From assembly GCF_014200675.1 (NCBI RefSeq), contig NZ_JACHCI010000003.1, positions 372,001-436,000 of the forward strand: a stretch of DNA of 64,000 nt, given 5' to 3'. Positions within the stretch are counted from its first letter, which is position 1, and each line of letters opens with the position of its first letter. The notes beneath the pieces were generated by a model, which saw nothing but the letters and a program-made list of their open reading frames with translations, searched no databases and was not told the origin of the DNA. Below are positions 35,768 through 44,647 of the stretch, one piece after another. A program made the position numbers and the translations under genes. Origin of the DNA: Janthinobacterium saanense. GTDB lineage: Bacteria > Pseudomonadota > Gammaproteobacteria > Burkholderiales > Burkholderiaceae_D.

Positions 35768-36076
35768 ATGACGAGCAATGTAATCGGCGTGCTACTGGAA
35801 GACTCGGCCCTGAGCCTGGACGAACTGGCGCGCGCCTGCGCCGTCGAGCCAGACTGGGTGGTGCAGCGTGTGCAGACGGGCGTGCTGCTGCACCATGGGC
35901 CGCCTGGGCAGCTCACTGCCTGGCGTTTCACCAGCCTGGACCTGGTGCGCGCGCGCCGCCTGCGCGAAATCGAATCGGTGTTCGATGCGAATGCCGACCT
36001 GGCGGCGCTGGTGGTCGATCTGTCCGACGAAGTGGCGCGCCTGAAACGGCGCCTGCACGTGCTCGGCGTGGAGTAA
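35768..36076 (+). CDS. cbpM: Chaperone modulator CbpM
   Basis: A 102-residue protein with a MerR-like helical fold (SLDELARACAVEPDWVVQRV), a core with RLREIESVFDAN and a C-terminal heptad helix (VDLSDEVARLKRRLHVL). CbpM binds the J domain of CbpA and inhibits both co-chaperone and DNA-binding activity. The 3-bp spacing to cbpA gives coupled expression, the usual arrangement. Confidence 0.9.
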   Translation: MTSNVIGVLLEDSALSLDELARACAVEPDWVVQRVQTGVLLHHGPPGQLTAWRFTSLDLVRARRLREIESVFDANADLAALVVDLSDEVARLKRRLHVLGVE

Positions 36077-36080
36077 AGCC

Positions 36081-36308
36081 CTAGTCGGGATCGCCGTGCC
36101 GCTGCACGGTGATCCTGCCGATGTAAAACTGGCCATCGACGACCACCCGGTGCGGTATGCCTGCCACGTCAAAGCCGGGGCCGCCGTCTTCCATCCATTC
36201 CTGCGCCACAGTGTCGAATTGCTGCGGCGTCATGCGCAGCATTTGCGCCGTGATGACGAAACGCGCGCCAGGTTTTTGCTTGTTGACGAAATCGTCGATG
36301 CCGGCCAT
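36081..36308 (-). CDS. Small hypothetical protein, 75 aa
   Basis: Soluble 75-residue protein starting MAGIDDFVNKQKPGARFVIT. GGAGA lies upstream of ATG 36308. No recognisable motif, signal or membrane segment; the centre contains QFDTVAQEWMEDGGPGFDVA. It is convergent with cbpM, 4 bp apart. Codon use and the Shine-Dalgarno support it as real. Confidence 0.6.
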   Translation of the reverse strand: MAGIDDFVNKQKPGARFVITAQMLRMTPQQFDTVAQEWMEDGGPGFDVAGIPHRVVVDGQFYIGRITVQRHGDPD

Positions 36309-36360
36309 GTGATTGTCTCCATTGTGTCTGATCCCGGATTCTACCCTTCGCACGACGCTT

Positions 36361-37278
36361 CTAATACCCCTGTGCCAGCAGCAGCGGCAACTGCTCCGCA
36401 AACCGCTCCGTCAACCATTTTCCAGCCTGGCCGGGCGGGGTGCCGGTGCGCTGTATCAAATAGATCGGGTAGTTGGCGCTCTTGTCGACGATCAGCGGCA
36501 AATGCACGAGACGGCCCGAGGCCAGGTCTTCGCGCACCATCGCTTCGGGCATATTGCCCCAGCCCAGGCCTGCCCGTAGCAGGGCGTGCTTGGAACCGAG
36601 GTCGCCCAGGCGCCAGTTGCGCAAGCCCAGCACGCCAAAGTCTTGCCCTTCCGTCAGCGCACTGCGGTCGCTGAGCACCAGTTGCACGTGCTCGCGCGCC
36701 AGGCTGATCGGGATCGGTCCTTCCATTTGCGCCAGCGCGTGGGCGGGCGCGGCCACCGGCATCAGCCGCACATAGCCGATGGCCAGGCGTTCGATGGCGT
36801 CCGAATTGGCCGACATCCAGCCGCCCACGCCGATATGGCAATGGCCATCGAGCACTTGCTGCGACACGGCGCCCATGGCTTCGATGCGCAGGCGCAGCGC
36901 GACGGTAGGGAACTCTGCCTGGAAGGTTTCCAGTATGCGCACCAGCACGCAGGTGGGAAACATCACGTCCACCACTACCGACACTTCCGCTTCCAGCCCG
37001 CCCGCCAGGGCTTTGGCCCGCGCGCGCATGGCGTCGATTTTCAATGCCACGGCGCGTGCATCGGCCAGCAGCGCCTGGCCCGCATCGGTCAGGGTGGGCT
37101 TGCGCTTGGTGCGGTCGAGCAGCACCACGTTCAGCTGCTCTTCCAGGTTGGCGATGGTGTAGCTGATCACCGATTGCGTGCGGTGCAGCTGGCGTGCCGC
37201 ATGCGCAAAGCCGCCCGCGTCGATGACGGCGACGAACACGCGCAACTGGTCCAGCGAAGGTTGTCCTGGTTCTCTCAT
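36361..37278 (-). CDS. LysR family transcriptional regulator
   Basis: A 305-residue regulator: HTH in residues 5-65 (GGFAHAARQLHRTQSVISYT, IANLEEQLNVVLLDRTKRKP) and a substrate-binding domain beyond 90. ATG 37278 has GGAG 5 nt upstream; the GTG two codons before is possible. It is divergent from the azoreductase gene (146 bp between), the typical LysR/target layout. The dyad ATAGT-N8-ACTAT at 37347-37364 is a candidate binding site. Confidence 0.92.
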   Translation of the reverse strand: MREPGQPSLDQLRVFVAVIDAGGFAHAARQLHRTQSVISYTIANLEEQLNVVLLDRTKRKPTLTDAGQALLADARAVALKIDAMRARAKALAGGLEAEVSVVVDVMFPTCVLVRILETFQAEFPTVALRLRIEAMGAVSQQVLDGHCHIGVGGWMSANSDAIERLAIGYVRLMPVAAPAHALAQMEGPIPISLAREHVQLVLSDRSALTEGQDFGVLGLRNWRLGDLGSKHALLRAGLGWGNMPEAMVREDLASGRLVHLPLIVDKSANYPIYLIQRTGTPPGQAGKWLTERFAEQLPLLLAQGY

Positions 37279-37346
37279 GGCCACTCCATTCCCATACGAT
37301 ATCTACAAATTCGATGCTAAGCATTTAAATTTAACTGGTTTCATCG

Positions 37347-37364
37347 ATAGTAGACCCGAACTAT
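37347..37364. promoter_or_regulatory. Candidate LysR-binding dyad between lysR and azoR
   Basis: ATAGT and ACTAT form a perfect 5-bp inverted repeat with 8 bp between them, in the divergent promoter region. LysR regulators favour interrupted dyads of this kind. Support is positional only. Confidence 0.35.
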
Positions 37365-37424
37365 GATATGTGCAAGTGCAGCAATTGCGGCATTCCACAT
37401 CCACTTTCTCTGAAGGAGCGATTC

Positions 37425-38030
37425 ATGTCCAAGGTTCTCTACATCAATAGCAGCGCACGTAACAACAGTTCCCTGTCGCGTCAATTGTCGGGCGAATTCG
37501 TCGCCAAACTGGCAGCACAAGGCAGTACCGTCGTCGAACGCGATCTGGCTGTACAGCAAGTGCCGCATCTGACGGAAGAAGTGATAGGCGCTTTCTTTAC
37601 CCCGGCCGAGCAGCGCGGCGCTGAAGCGGCGTTCGCCGTAAAATTGTCCGATACCCTGGTCGACGAACTGCTGGCCGCCGACGTGCTGGTACTGGCTGCG
37701 CCGATGTACAACTTCTCCGTGCCGTCGACCCTGAAAGCATGGATCGACCATGTCGTGCGCGTGGGCCGCACCTTCCAGTACACGGCGACGGGCCCGGTTG
37801 GCCTGGTCGCTGGCAAGAAAGCCTACGTCTTTACCTCCAGCGGTGGCATCTATAGCGAAGGCCCGGCGGCATCGTACGATTACCTGAGCACCTATCTGCG
37901 CACGGCGCTGGGCTTCATCGGCATTACCGACGTCAGCTTCATCCAGACTGAAGGCGTATCGCGCGGTGACGAAGCGCTGGCCAATGCACTGGCCAAGACC
38001 CGTGCCTCGATCGCTGCACTGGCCGCCTGA
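37425..38030 (+). CDS. azoR: FMN-dependent NADH-azoreductase
   Basis: A 201-residue flavodoxin-fold enzyme. The FMN phosphate-binding loop is LYINSSARNNSSLSRQLS (about residues 5-22), followed by VLVLAAPMYNFSVPSTLKAW and FTSSGGIYS, all typical of AzoR. It reduces quinones and azo compounds with NAD(P)H in a two-electron reaction and protects against thiol-specific stress. AAGGAG is upstream. Divergent LysR is the probable activator. Confidence 0.94.
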   Translation: MSKVLYINSSARNNSSLSRQLSGEFVAKLAAQGSTVVERDLAVQQVPHLTEEVIGAFFTPAEQRGAEAAFAVKLSDTLVDELLAADVLVLAAPMYNFSVPSTLKAWIDHVVRVGRTFQYTATGPVGLVAGKKAYVFTSSGGIYSEGPAASYDYLSTYLRTALGFIGITDVSFIQTEGVSRGDEALANALAKTRASIAALAA

Positions 38031-38289
38031 AGCCATCCACTAGTTCTTTAGGAGGATTGCCAGCCTTGCATGGTTGACATAAGCTTGCCGGCGATGCGCA
38101 CCGCATCAGTCCGGCGAGCAGTTCGCCATGAAAGATCCTCATGCTTAAGCTGGCCAGGGCAGTATTGCCCCGAAATTTCCCACAGGCGCGTGCCGCGCCG
38201 CCATCTCCCGTCGCTACCACATTGCTGCAATCATTGATCCAGCGCAAGCTTACAGACCGGTGTAAGGGCTGATTCAATAGCCGCTTGCG

Positions 38290-38319
38290 TTGCAATATTT
38301 TTTTTACATCGTTTATACT
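38290..38319 (+). promoter_or_regulatory. Possible promoter upstream of the small GTG-start genes
   Basis: TTGCAA (38290-38295), 18 bp, TATACT (38314-38319). It lies in a 498-bp stretch (38031-38528) where I see no gene. The sequence after it contains two CGCTTGTGTG copies (38342-38361). The long leader (about 200 nt) to the first small gene may hold a regulatory RNA element, but I see no known one. Confidence 0.35.
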
Positions 38320-38528
38320 TTCTACATGCATTTAAGCAACACGCTTGTGTGCGCTTGTGTGTTCATGTAGCAAGGCGGACTGATCGTCGATTTTCCCAGT
38401 TGTGCCGCGTCATAAAAAATAAATAGCTGAGCTAAGTATCCTGAGCAAGCGCGATCGCATGGTTTCCAACCCACCAGCGGGCCAGTTTTTAGAGACGAAC
38501 TAGCCGGTCATTTTTTGGAGCAAACATC

Positions 38529-38783
38529 GTGCCAATAAAGCATGTTGATTTTTATGAAGTGGATTACATGGCCGAGCCCTTGCGCGGCTGCAAGCTATGG
38601 GGCGCTTACGTGGCTGTCTACGCGCCTTCGGTCAATCCCATGCACAGGACCAATATCCTGAAAAAACGCAGGGTCTCGGCCGACCATCAATTCACCACGG
38701 AAGCTGACGCCATAGCCGTGGCCAGCGAGGTGGCCGTGACGCTGGTCGAGCGCCGCCGGCGCCGTTATTACCTCCATCCCTGA
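38529..38783 (+). CDS. Small paralogous hypothetical protein A (GTG start)
   Basis: An 84-residue protein starting (V)PIKHVDFYEVDYMAEPLRG, GTG with GGAG 9 nt upstream and no nearby ATG. It is soluble, and the C-terminus is very basic (RRRRRYY). It shares a repeated framework with the next gene: YEVDY, AEPLRG, WGAYVA, NPMHR / SPMHR, ADH-FTTEA. No known family is recognised. The two tandem copies with the same start codon and spacing argue for a real gene pair. Confidence 0.65.
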   Translation: MPIKHVDFYEVDYMAEPLRGCKLWGAYVAVYAPSVNPMHRTNILKKRRVSADHQFTTEADAIAVASEVAVTLVERRRRRYYLHP

Positions 38784-38872
38784 CACCGCCTGGCTCGTCA
38801 CCATAGCGCCTTGCACTGAAACTGTTTCCCAGACGTGGTAGTCTGCAGTGGAAGGCAGCTGGGAGGCGTGCT

Positions 38873-39121
38873 GTGCCGATAGCATTTGTTGATCACTATG
38901 AAGTCGATTACACGGCGGAACCCTTGCGTGGTACCCGCCAGTGGGGCGCTTACGTCGCCATCTTTACACCCTCAGGCAGTCCCATGCATCGCGACAATGT
39001 GTTTCCCAAGCACCGGGTAATGGCCGATCACGTTTTCACCACCGAAGCGGAGGCGGAGCAGGCCGCGCATGCCGAGGGCCTGGCGGTATTGGAGCGGCTG
39101 CGCCAGCCACACCAGTATTGA
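38873..39121 (+). CDS. Small paralogous hypothetical protein B (GTG start)
   Basis: An 82-residue paralogue of the preceding gene, GTG with GGGAGG upstream. Conserved positions include YEVDYTAEPLRG, WGAYVAIFTPSG, PMHRDN, and ADHVFTTEAEAEQAA. The C-terminus is less basic than in copy A. Function is unknown. The pair is 89 bp apart and may be one transcript from the promoter near 38290. Confidence 0.65.
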   Translation: MPIAFVDHYEVDYTAEPLRGTRQWGAYVAIFTPSGSPMHRDNVFPKHRVMADHVFTTEAEAEQAAHAEGLAVLERLRQPHQY

Positions 39122-39194
39122 TCTTTGTCCGGACACTAGGCGCGGCGCCAAGCTTGCCCTTATCATCTTATTTCCGCCATGCCCGAGGATCACC

Positions 39195-40058
39195 ATGAAA
39201 CGCTCGCTGCACCTGCTCGTCATCGACCCGCAAAACGATTTTTGCGACTTGCCCGCCGCCTGGCTGCCTGAAGGCGCCGCGCCTGCGCTGCCGGTGCCCG
39301 GCGCACATGCCGACATGCTGCGCGTGGCGCGCCTGATCGAAGAAGGCGGCGCTGGCCTGACGCAGATCAGCGTGACCCTGGACGCCCATCACCGCTACGA
39401 TATCGCCCATCCCACCTTCTGGTCTACGGGCGATGGCGGTGTGGTGGCGCCATTTACGCAAATCGTCGCCGCCGATGTGCGCAGCGGCCGCTACCAGCCG
39501 CGCCGGCCGGAAGCCTTGCCGCGCGCGCTGGCCTATCTCGATGCGCTGGAAACCGCTGGGCGCTACCAGCTGATGGTGTGGCCCGTGCATTGCGAGATCG
39601 GCTCCTGGGGCCAGAATATCCACGCGGCCGTGCGCGCCGCCTACAACGGCTGGGAAGTGGCGCAGCTGCAAATAGTCGCCAAGCTCAGCAAGGGAGCTAA
39701 TCCGTGGACCGAACATTACTCGGCCGTCATGGCGGAAGTACCGGATAGCGAAGATCCGGCCACGCAGCTGAATCTGGCTTTCCTCGACACCTTGATCCCG
39801 GCCGAGCGCATCTATGTGTGCGGCGAGGCGGCCAGCCATTGCGTCAAGGCCAGCACCGAGCATATCGCCGACTACCTGGAACAGCAGCAGGGCAAGCAGG
39901 CGCTATCGCGGCTGGTGCTCCTGAGCGATTGCATGAGCCCGGTGACCGGCTTCGAAGTCCAGCAGCGCGACTTCCTGGCGGCCATGCAGGCGCGTGGTGC
40001 GCGCCTGGCGACGGCAGCGGAGGTCTTGCCTGAACTGCAGAAAAATGCAGCGGGATGA
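39195..40058 (+). CDS. Nicotinamidase-type cysteine hydrolase (PncA-like)
   Basis: A 287-residue isochorismatase-superfamily enzyme. Asp of the triad is in LLVIDPQNDFCDL (about residue 11), Lys is probably in AKLSKGANPWTEHYSAV, and the nucleophile Cys is in VCGEAASHCVKAS. It is longer than classic PncA (about 210 residues) because of insertions. Nicotinamide to nicotinate is inferred from the pncB gene 79 bp downstream, which uses nicotinate. The pair forms an NAD salvage unit. A different amide substrate remains possible. Confidence 0.82.
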   Translation: MKRSLHLLVIDPQNDFCDLPAAWLPEGAAPALPVPGAHADMLRVARLIEEGGAGLTQISVTLDAHHRYDIAHPTFWSTGDGGVVAPFTQIVAADVRSGRYQPRRPEALPRALAYLDALETAGRYQLMVWPVHCEIGSWGQNIHAAVRAAYNGWEVAQLQIVAKLSKGANPWTEHYSAVMAEVPDSEDPATQLNLAFLDTLIPAERIYVCGEAASHCVKASTEHIADYLEQQQGKQALSRLVLLSDCMSPVTGFEVQQRDFLAAMQARGARLATAAEVLPELQKNAAG

Positions 40059-40137
40059 CGCATTTGCATGGCAGCCTCTGCTGAAATTCTTGCAGTGGCG
40101 TACTATCTTGGCTTGAGGAAGTTGGAGAAAATTACAC

Positions 40138-41328
40138 ATGACCCCGATAGTGCGCAGTTTGCTGGAAACCGATCTGTATAAATTTACAATGTGGCAAGCT
40201 TTGCTGCACGGTCATCCGAACACCCATACCGAATACGAATTTGTCTGTCGCAATACGCCCGTGTTCCCGCTGGCTGAATTGAAGCATGAGCTGGAAGAGC
40301 AGCTCGACCATCTGTGCTCGATGTCGTTTGCCGAAGACGAACTGGCTTATCTGCGCACCTTGCGTTTCATGAAGAGCGATTTCGTCGACTTCCTGACCGT
40401 CTTCCGCTTCCAGCGCAAATTCATCGAAGTGAGCACCGATGGCGATGACCTGGTCGTGCATGCGGCCGGCCCGCAAGTGCATGTGATGGGTTTCGAGATT
40501 TTCGTGCTGTACATCATCAACGAACTGTATTTCCGCCGCTTCGACCTGGACGCAGCCATGCGCGAAGGGCGTCAGCGCCTGGCGGCCAAGGTCGTCGCCG
40601 TCAAGGAATTCGGCAAATTGCCGCGCCGCAAGCATCCGTTTGAATTTTCCGATTTCGGCGTGCGCCGCCGTTTTTCGGGCGCCTGGCACGACGAAGTGGT
40701 GTTGACACTGGCGCAGGCCGTGCCCGAGTATTTCAAGGGCACCTCGAATGTCTACCTGGCGAAAAAGCTGGGCATCGTGCCGATCGGCACCATGGCGCAT
40801 GAATACATGCAATCGTTCCAGTCATTCGGCGTGCGCCTGCGCGATTTCCAGAAAGCGGCGCTGGAAGACTGGGTGCAGGAATACCGCGGCGACCTGGGTA
40901 TCGCCCTGACGGACGTGGTCGGTATGGACGCCTTTTTAGCTGACTTCGATCTGTATTTCGCCAAGCTGTTCGACGGCTTGCGCCACGATTCGGGCGATCC
41001 GGTCGAGTGGGGTGAAAAGGCGCTGACCCATTACGCGGCCTTGCGCATCGACGCCAATACCAAGCGTTTGGTGTTTTCCGATGGCCTGGACCTGGACAAG
41101 GCCTTTGCCCTGTACCAGCATTTCGCCGACCGCATCATGACGGGTTTTGGTATCGGCACCAATCTCACGAATGACGTTGGCTTGACGCCGCTCAACATCG
41201 TCATGAAACTGATGCGCTGCAACGGCCAGTCAGTGGCGAAATTGTCTGATTCGCCGGGCAAGACCCTGTGCAAGGATGAAACTTTCTTAGCTTACCTGCG
41301 CCAGGTATTCCATCACCCAGCTGCATGA
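40138..41328 (+). CDS. pncB: Nicotinate phosphoribosyltransferase
   Basis: A 396-residue enzyme of the Preiss-Handler NAD salvage pathway: nicotinate + PRPP + ATP to nicotinate mononucleotide. Start [48 protein letters not shown] (the conserved His phosphorylation region), [12 protein letters not shown] and [12 protein letters not shown] are all family motifs. Length is standard. Probably co-transcribed with the PncA-like gene. Confidence 0.96.
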   Translation: MTPIVRSLLETDLYKFTMWQALLHGHPNTHTEYEFVCRNTPVFPLAELKHELEEQLDHLCSMSFAEDELAYLRTLRFMKSDFVDFLTVFRFQRKFIEVSTDGDDLVVHAAGPQVHVMGFEIFVLYIINELYFRRFDLDAAMREGRQRLAAKVVAVKEFGKLPRRKHPFEFSDFGVRRRFSGAWHDEVVLTLAQAVPEYFKGTSNVYLAKKLGIVPIGTMAHEYMQSFQSFGVRLRDFQKAALEDWVQEYRGDLGIALTDVVGMDAFLADFDLYFAKLFDGLRHDSGDPVEWGEKALTHYAALRIDANTKRLVFSDGLDLDKAFALYQHFADRIMTGFGIGTNLTNDVGLTPLNIVMKLMRCNGQSVAKLSDSPGKTLCKDETFLAYLRQVFHHPAA

Positions 41329-41331
41329 GTA

Positions 41332-41447
41332 CACCTGACAGTACCTGCTGCGCGTCGGTATAGGCGGCCTGCGATGCTCACCGTACCTTCGTACGGTTGC
41401 GCTTCTTAGCCACCTCTCCCTTCCGCTCGCGACGGTACTGTAAGGTG
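41332..41447. repeat. 116-bp palindromic intergenic element (REP/miniature type)
   Basis: The ends are inverted repeats: CACCTGACAGTACC (41332-41345) and GGTACTGTAAGGTG (41434-41447), 13 of 14 complementary. Inside is CCGTAC-CTTC-GTACGG (41381-41396), another perfect dyad. The element starts 3 bp after the pncB stop and contains no ORF. It looks like a dispersed structured repeat and can also act as a transcription end. Family assignment needs genome comparison. Confidence 0.6.
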
Positions 41448-41469
41448 TTGTAACGCCTGTTTTCTTTAT

Positions 41470-41769
41470 TTAAAAACCGGTCAGCACGGTGTGCATATGT
41501 TCCACCTGCGGCGGGGCGGCGAAGAATTCACTGACCAGGCCGCGCCATGCGGGGAAGGCGTCGCTGTTGCGGAAGTGCACGGTATGGTCTTCCAGGGTGG
41601 CCCAGCTCACTACCAGGCGGTAGCCTTCGCTGTTTTCGATCGAACGCTCCAGGTGCACGGCCTGGCAGCCGCGCGCGTTCTGGAACAGCGGCACGGCCTT
41701 GGCGACAGCCGCTTCGAAGGCGGCGTGGGTATCGGGTTTGATCTGGAGATGGGCAATTTCAAAAATCAT
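41470..41769 (-). CDS. Antibiotic biosynthesis monooxygenase (ABM) domain protein
   Basis: A 99-residue ferredoxin-like dimeric alpha/beta-barrel protein. Start MIFEIAHLQIKPDTHAAFEA, middle GCQAVHLERSIENSEGYRLV and WATLEDHTVHFRNSDAF are typical of the ABM family (quinol or heme monooxygenases, YgiN type). One-gene unit, with the upstream region shared with the divergent PfpI gene. The actual substrate is not predictable. Confidence 0.88.
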   Translation of the reverse strand: MIFEIAHLQIKPDTHAAFEAAVAKAVPLFQNARGCQAVHLERSIENSEGYRLVVSWATLEDHTVHFRNSDAFPAWRGLVSEFFAAPPQVEHMHTVLTGF

Positions 41770-41869
41770 GGAAAGTTCCGCTGTTGAGGATGAGAGCGCT
41801 TATCTTGCCATGCTTTGAGCTTCAGCGTGAGAGTTGGCTGTGAGGCCATCGTGCGGGGATTGTTAGATA

Positions 41870-41933
41870 AATATCTTGATATTCTCGTAACTGGCACGCA
41901 AGTGGCGGTAAGATACGTCTTGCGATGTATCTT
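41870..41933. promoter_or_regulatory. Two palindromes in the divergent ABM/PfpI promoter region
   Basis: AATATC-TT-GATATT (41870-41883) and AAGATAC-N10-GTATCTT (41910-41933) are perfect dyads 27 bp apart. They lie 42 bp before the PfpI start and about 100 bp from the ABM start. They are candidate operators for a regulator encoded elsewhere. Confidence 0.45.
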
Positions 41934-41974
41934 GCACGGGCTAACCCAAGGATGATCTTTCATAGGAGAACCAA

Positions 41975-42556
41975 ATGGCAGCGAAGAAAATTCTGTTTTT
42001 GACGGGCGATTTTGCAGAGGATTATGAAACGATGGTGCCGTTCCAGGCACTGCTGATGCTGGGCCACACCGTGCATGCCGTCTGCCCTGGCAAGAAGAGT
42101 GGCGACACCATCAAGACGGCCATCCATGATTTCGAAGGCGACCAGACCTACACGGAAAAACCTGGCCATCTGTTCACGCTCAATGCCGCCTTTGATGAAA
42201 TCGATCCGGCCCGCTACGACGCGCTGATGATCGCCGGCGGGCGCGCGCCCGAATACCTGCGCCTGAACGACCGGGTGATCGCCGCCGTGCGCCACTTTGC
42301 CGAAGCGGGTAAACCGATTGCTGCCGTCTGCCATGGCGCGCAATTGCTGGCTGCCGCCGATGTGATACGCGGTAAGCGCATTTCCGCCTACCCGGCTTGC
42401 GCGCCGGAAGTCAAGCTGGCTGGCGGCGAGTATGCCGATATCGCCGTCACCGAGGCTGTCACCGATGGCCAGTTCGTGACGGCGCCCGCCTGGCCGGCGC
42501 ACCCGGCGTGGCTGGCGCAGTTCGTCAAGCTGCTGGGTACCGAAATTCGTTTGTAA
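41975..42556 (+). CDS. DJ-1/PfpI family protein
   Basis: A 193-residue protein of the class I glutamine amidotransferase-like fold. The nucleophile elbow is [10 protein letters not shown] (Cys about 118), preceded by [14 protein letters not shown]; the nearby [20 protein letters not shown] holds the Glu. The family includes Hsp31/YhbO glyoxalases, deglycases and intracellular proteases; the exact chemistry here is uncertain. GGAG is upstream. Divergent from the ABM protein, suggesting joint stress control. Confidence 0.9.
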   Translation: MAAKKILFLTGDFAEDYETMVPFQALLMLGHTVHAVCPGKKSGDTIKTAIHDFEGDQTYTEKPGHLFTLNAAFDEIDPARYDALMIAGGRAPEYLRLNDRVIAAVRHFAEAGKPIAAVCHGAQLLAAADVIRGKRISAYPACAPEVKLAGGEYADIAVTEAVTDGQFVTAPAWPAHPAWLAQFVKLLGTEIRL

Positions 42557-42618
42557 TTATTTCCTGGCCCGCCACGCTGTCTATGCCTGGCGGGTATGTT
42601 TCTTTTTGATGAGTTTTC

Positions 42619-43851
42619 ATGCAAGCGCCGCGTAGCAATCCTTCCCGCAAACAACTTCCCGCTTCGCGCTGGCGCTTGCGCCGCCAGGCACAAAGTCCCT
42701 CTGGCCTGAGCGCCGCGCAGCAGCGGCACTTTGCCACCCTGCACGATATTTCCACCTTGCTGGCCGGCCAGCACGCCATCGACGCCTTGTGCCGTGGCTT
42801 TTTGCGCCACGTGATGCAATTCGCCCAGGCTGAAGGCGGCACCGTGCGCATCCTCGATACGCAGCAAGACACTGTGCACATGATCGTGCACGAGGGTATC
42901 TCTGACGCCATGGTGGAAGAAGAGCATTGCATGCCGAATAACGATTGCCTGTGCGGCGCGGCCGTGGCGCAAGGCGTGATCCAGATCCGCGAATTTCGCC
43001 CTGGCGATACGGAGCAGCGCTTCCGTTGCCAGGATGAAGGTTTTAGTGCGATTACCGTGATTCCCATCATCGTGCGCGAGCAGGTGGTCGGTAGTTTTTC
43101 CCTGCATTTTGCGCGGCCGCAAAAGCTGGGTGCGCAGCAACATGGCTGGCTGGAAACTCTGGCCCAAAGCCTGGGCATCGCGATTGAAAACCAGCGTTTG
43201 ATCGCGCGTGAAAAAGAATGTGCCGTGGCCCGCGAACGCAGCCTGCTGGCTGAAGGCTTGCACGACAGCATAGCGCAAAGCTTGAATTTCATCAGCCTGC
43301 AAGTGCAGATGCTGGACGATTCCGTGCGCCGGGGAGAACTGGGCGAAGCGGCCGAAGTGTTGCCGCTGATGCGCATGGGTGTCGAGCAAAGTTATCAGGA
43401 TGTACGCGAATTGCTGGTCAATTTCCGTACCCGCTGGCAAGGCAGCGACTTGCAGGAAAAACTGGCCGAAGTGCTGGCGCGCTTCGAACAGCAGACCGGC
43501 ATTACCGGTGCGCTGGACGTGCGTGGTCATGGCGCGCCGCTGGCGCCGGAACAGCAATTGCAGGTGCTGTTCATCGTGCAGGAAGCGCTGTCGAATATCC
43601 GCAAGCATGCGCAAGCGACCCACGTGCTGCTGCGGGTGGACAATGGCCGCGATTTCGCGCTGCGCGTGTGCGACGATGGCGACGGTTTCGAGGCCGGCCT
43701 GCGCGGCAATCATGCCGAAGTGCAGATCGGCTTGCGCATCATGCAGGAAAGGGCGGAACGCCTGGGCGCGCAATTGACCGTAGCCAGCACGCCCGGCGAA
43801 GGCACGACGGTGTCGCTGGCCTTGCCTGAAGCGCGGCGCCTGGCCGCCTGA
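42619..43851 (+). CDS. Soluble GAF-domain histidine kinase (NarX/NreB type)
   Basis: A 410-residue kinase without membrane helices. A GAF domain (about residues 40-185) is followed by a HisKA_3 dimerisation region with the phospho-His in LAEGLHDSIAQSLNFISL (about 217) and an HATPase domain (EALSNIRKHAQATHV, CDDGDGFEAG). The GAF domain carries several Cys in HCMPNNDCLCGAAV, a possible redox or metal sensor (inference). It overlaps the response regulator by one base (TGATG). The absence of membrane segments means a cytoplasmic signal such as redox, NO or O2. Confidence 0.92.
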   Translation: MQAPRSNPSRKQLPASRWRLRRQAQSPSGLSAAQQRHFATLHDISTLLAGQHAIDALCRGFLRHVMQFAQAEGGTVRILDTQQDTVHMIVHEGISDAMVEEEHCMPNNDCLCGAAVAQGVIQIREFRPGDTEQRFRCQDEGFSAITVIPIIVREQVVGSFSLHFARPQKLGAQQHGWLETLAQSLGIAIENQRLIAREKECAVARERSLLAEGLHDSIAQSLNFISLQVQMLDDSVRRGELGEAAEVLPLMRMGVEQSYQDVRELLVNFRTRWQGSDLQEKLAEVLARFEQQTGITGALDVRGHGAPLAPEQQLQVLFIVQEALSNIRKHAQATHVLLRVDNGRDFALRVCDDGDGFEAGLRGNHAEVQIGLRIMQERAERLGAQLTVASTPGEGTTVSLALPEARRLAA

Positions 43852-44537
43852 TGAACCCCCAACATAGCATCAACATAGATACGGATATAGTGAACGCAAC
43901 AATTAACATTTTGCTGGTCGATGACCATACCTTGCTGCGCAGCGGCGTCAAGCTGCTGCTGCAGCGCAACCCGCAATTCAAGGTGGTGGGCGAGGCATCG
44001 AACGGACTCGACGGCGTCAGGCTGGCGGGGGAATTACAGCCCGACGTGGTGCTGATGGACTTGAACATGCCCGGTGTTTCGGGTCTGGCAGCCTTGCAGC
44101 ACATCTTGCAGCAATGGCCGCACACGGTGGTGCTGATGCTGACCGTGTCGGAAGACGCCAGCGACCTGGGCGCGGCCTTGCGCGCAGGTGCGCGTGGCTA
44201 TCTGCTGAAAAATATCGAGGCTGAACAGCTGGGCCAGGCGATACGCCGCGCCGCCGCCGGCGAATCGGTGATCGCCGACGCCATGACGGCCAAGCTGGTG
44301 TCGCAATTTCGCGCCGGCCAGGCCGCGCCCGAAGAAGACTACGACAAACTGACGCCACGCGAACGCGAAGCCATGGCTTGCCTGGCGCGCGGCCTCAGCA
44401 ACAAGGAAATCGCCCGCGAGCTCGACGTGGCGGAAAGCACGGTCAAGATCCACGTGCAAAACATCCTCAAAAAGCTGAAGCTCAGCAGCCGCGTGCAGAT
44501 CGCGGTCTATGCCGTGGAGCGGGGATTGGGCAAATAA
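43851..44537 (+). CDS. NarL/FixJ-type response regulator
   Basis: A 228-residue regulator. Receiver domain (residues 15-135) with acidic pocket ILLVDDHTLL, phospho-acceptor VLMDLNMPG (Asp about 68) and TVSEDASDLGAALRAGARGY with the conserved Lys in YLLKNIE. The C-terminal LuxR-type HTH shows TPREREAMACLARGLSNKEI and VAESTVKIHVQNILKKL. It is co-translated with the upstream kinase. Likely target processes are anaerobic or nitrogen oxide responses by analogy with NarL. Confidence 0.95.
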   Translation: MNPQHSINIDTDIVNATINILLVDDHTLLRSGVKLLLQRNPQFKVVGEASNGLDGVRLAGELQPDVVLMDLNMPGVSGLAALQHILQQWPHTVVLMLTVSEDASDLGAALRAGARGYLLKNIEAEQLGQAIRRAAAGESVIADAMTAKLVSQFRAGQAAPEEDYDKLTPREREAMACLARGLSNKEIARELDVAESTVKIHVQNILKKLKLSSRVQIAVYAVERGLGK

Positions 44538-44647
44538 TTGATCTCGATGGCGTTTTTGCCTGGATCATCCTAGTTCCTTTGACGTATGGCCTTGACGCTG
44601 CTGACACACTACACTTGGCTATTCGCCAATCTACAGAAGAGAGTGTC

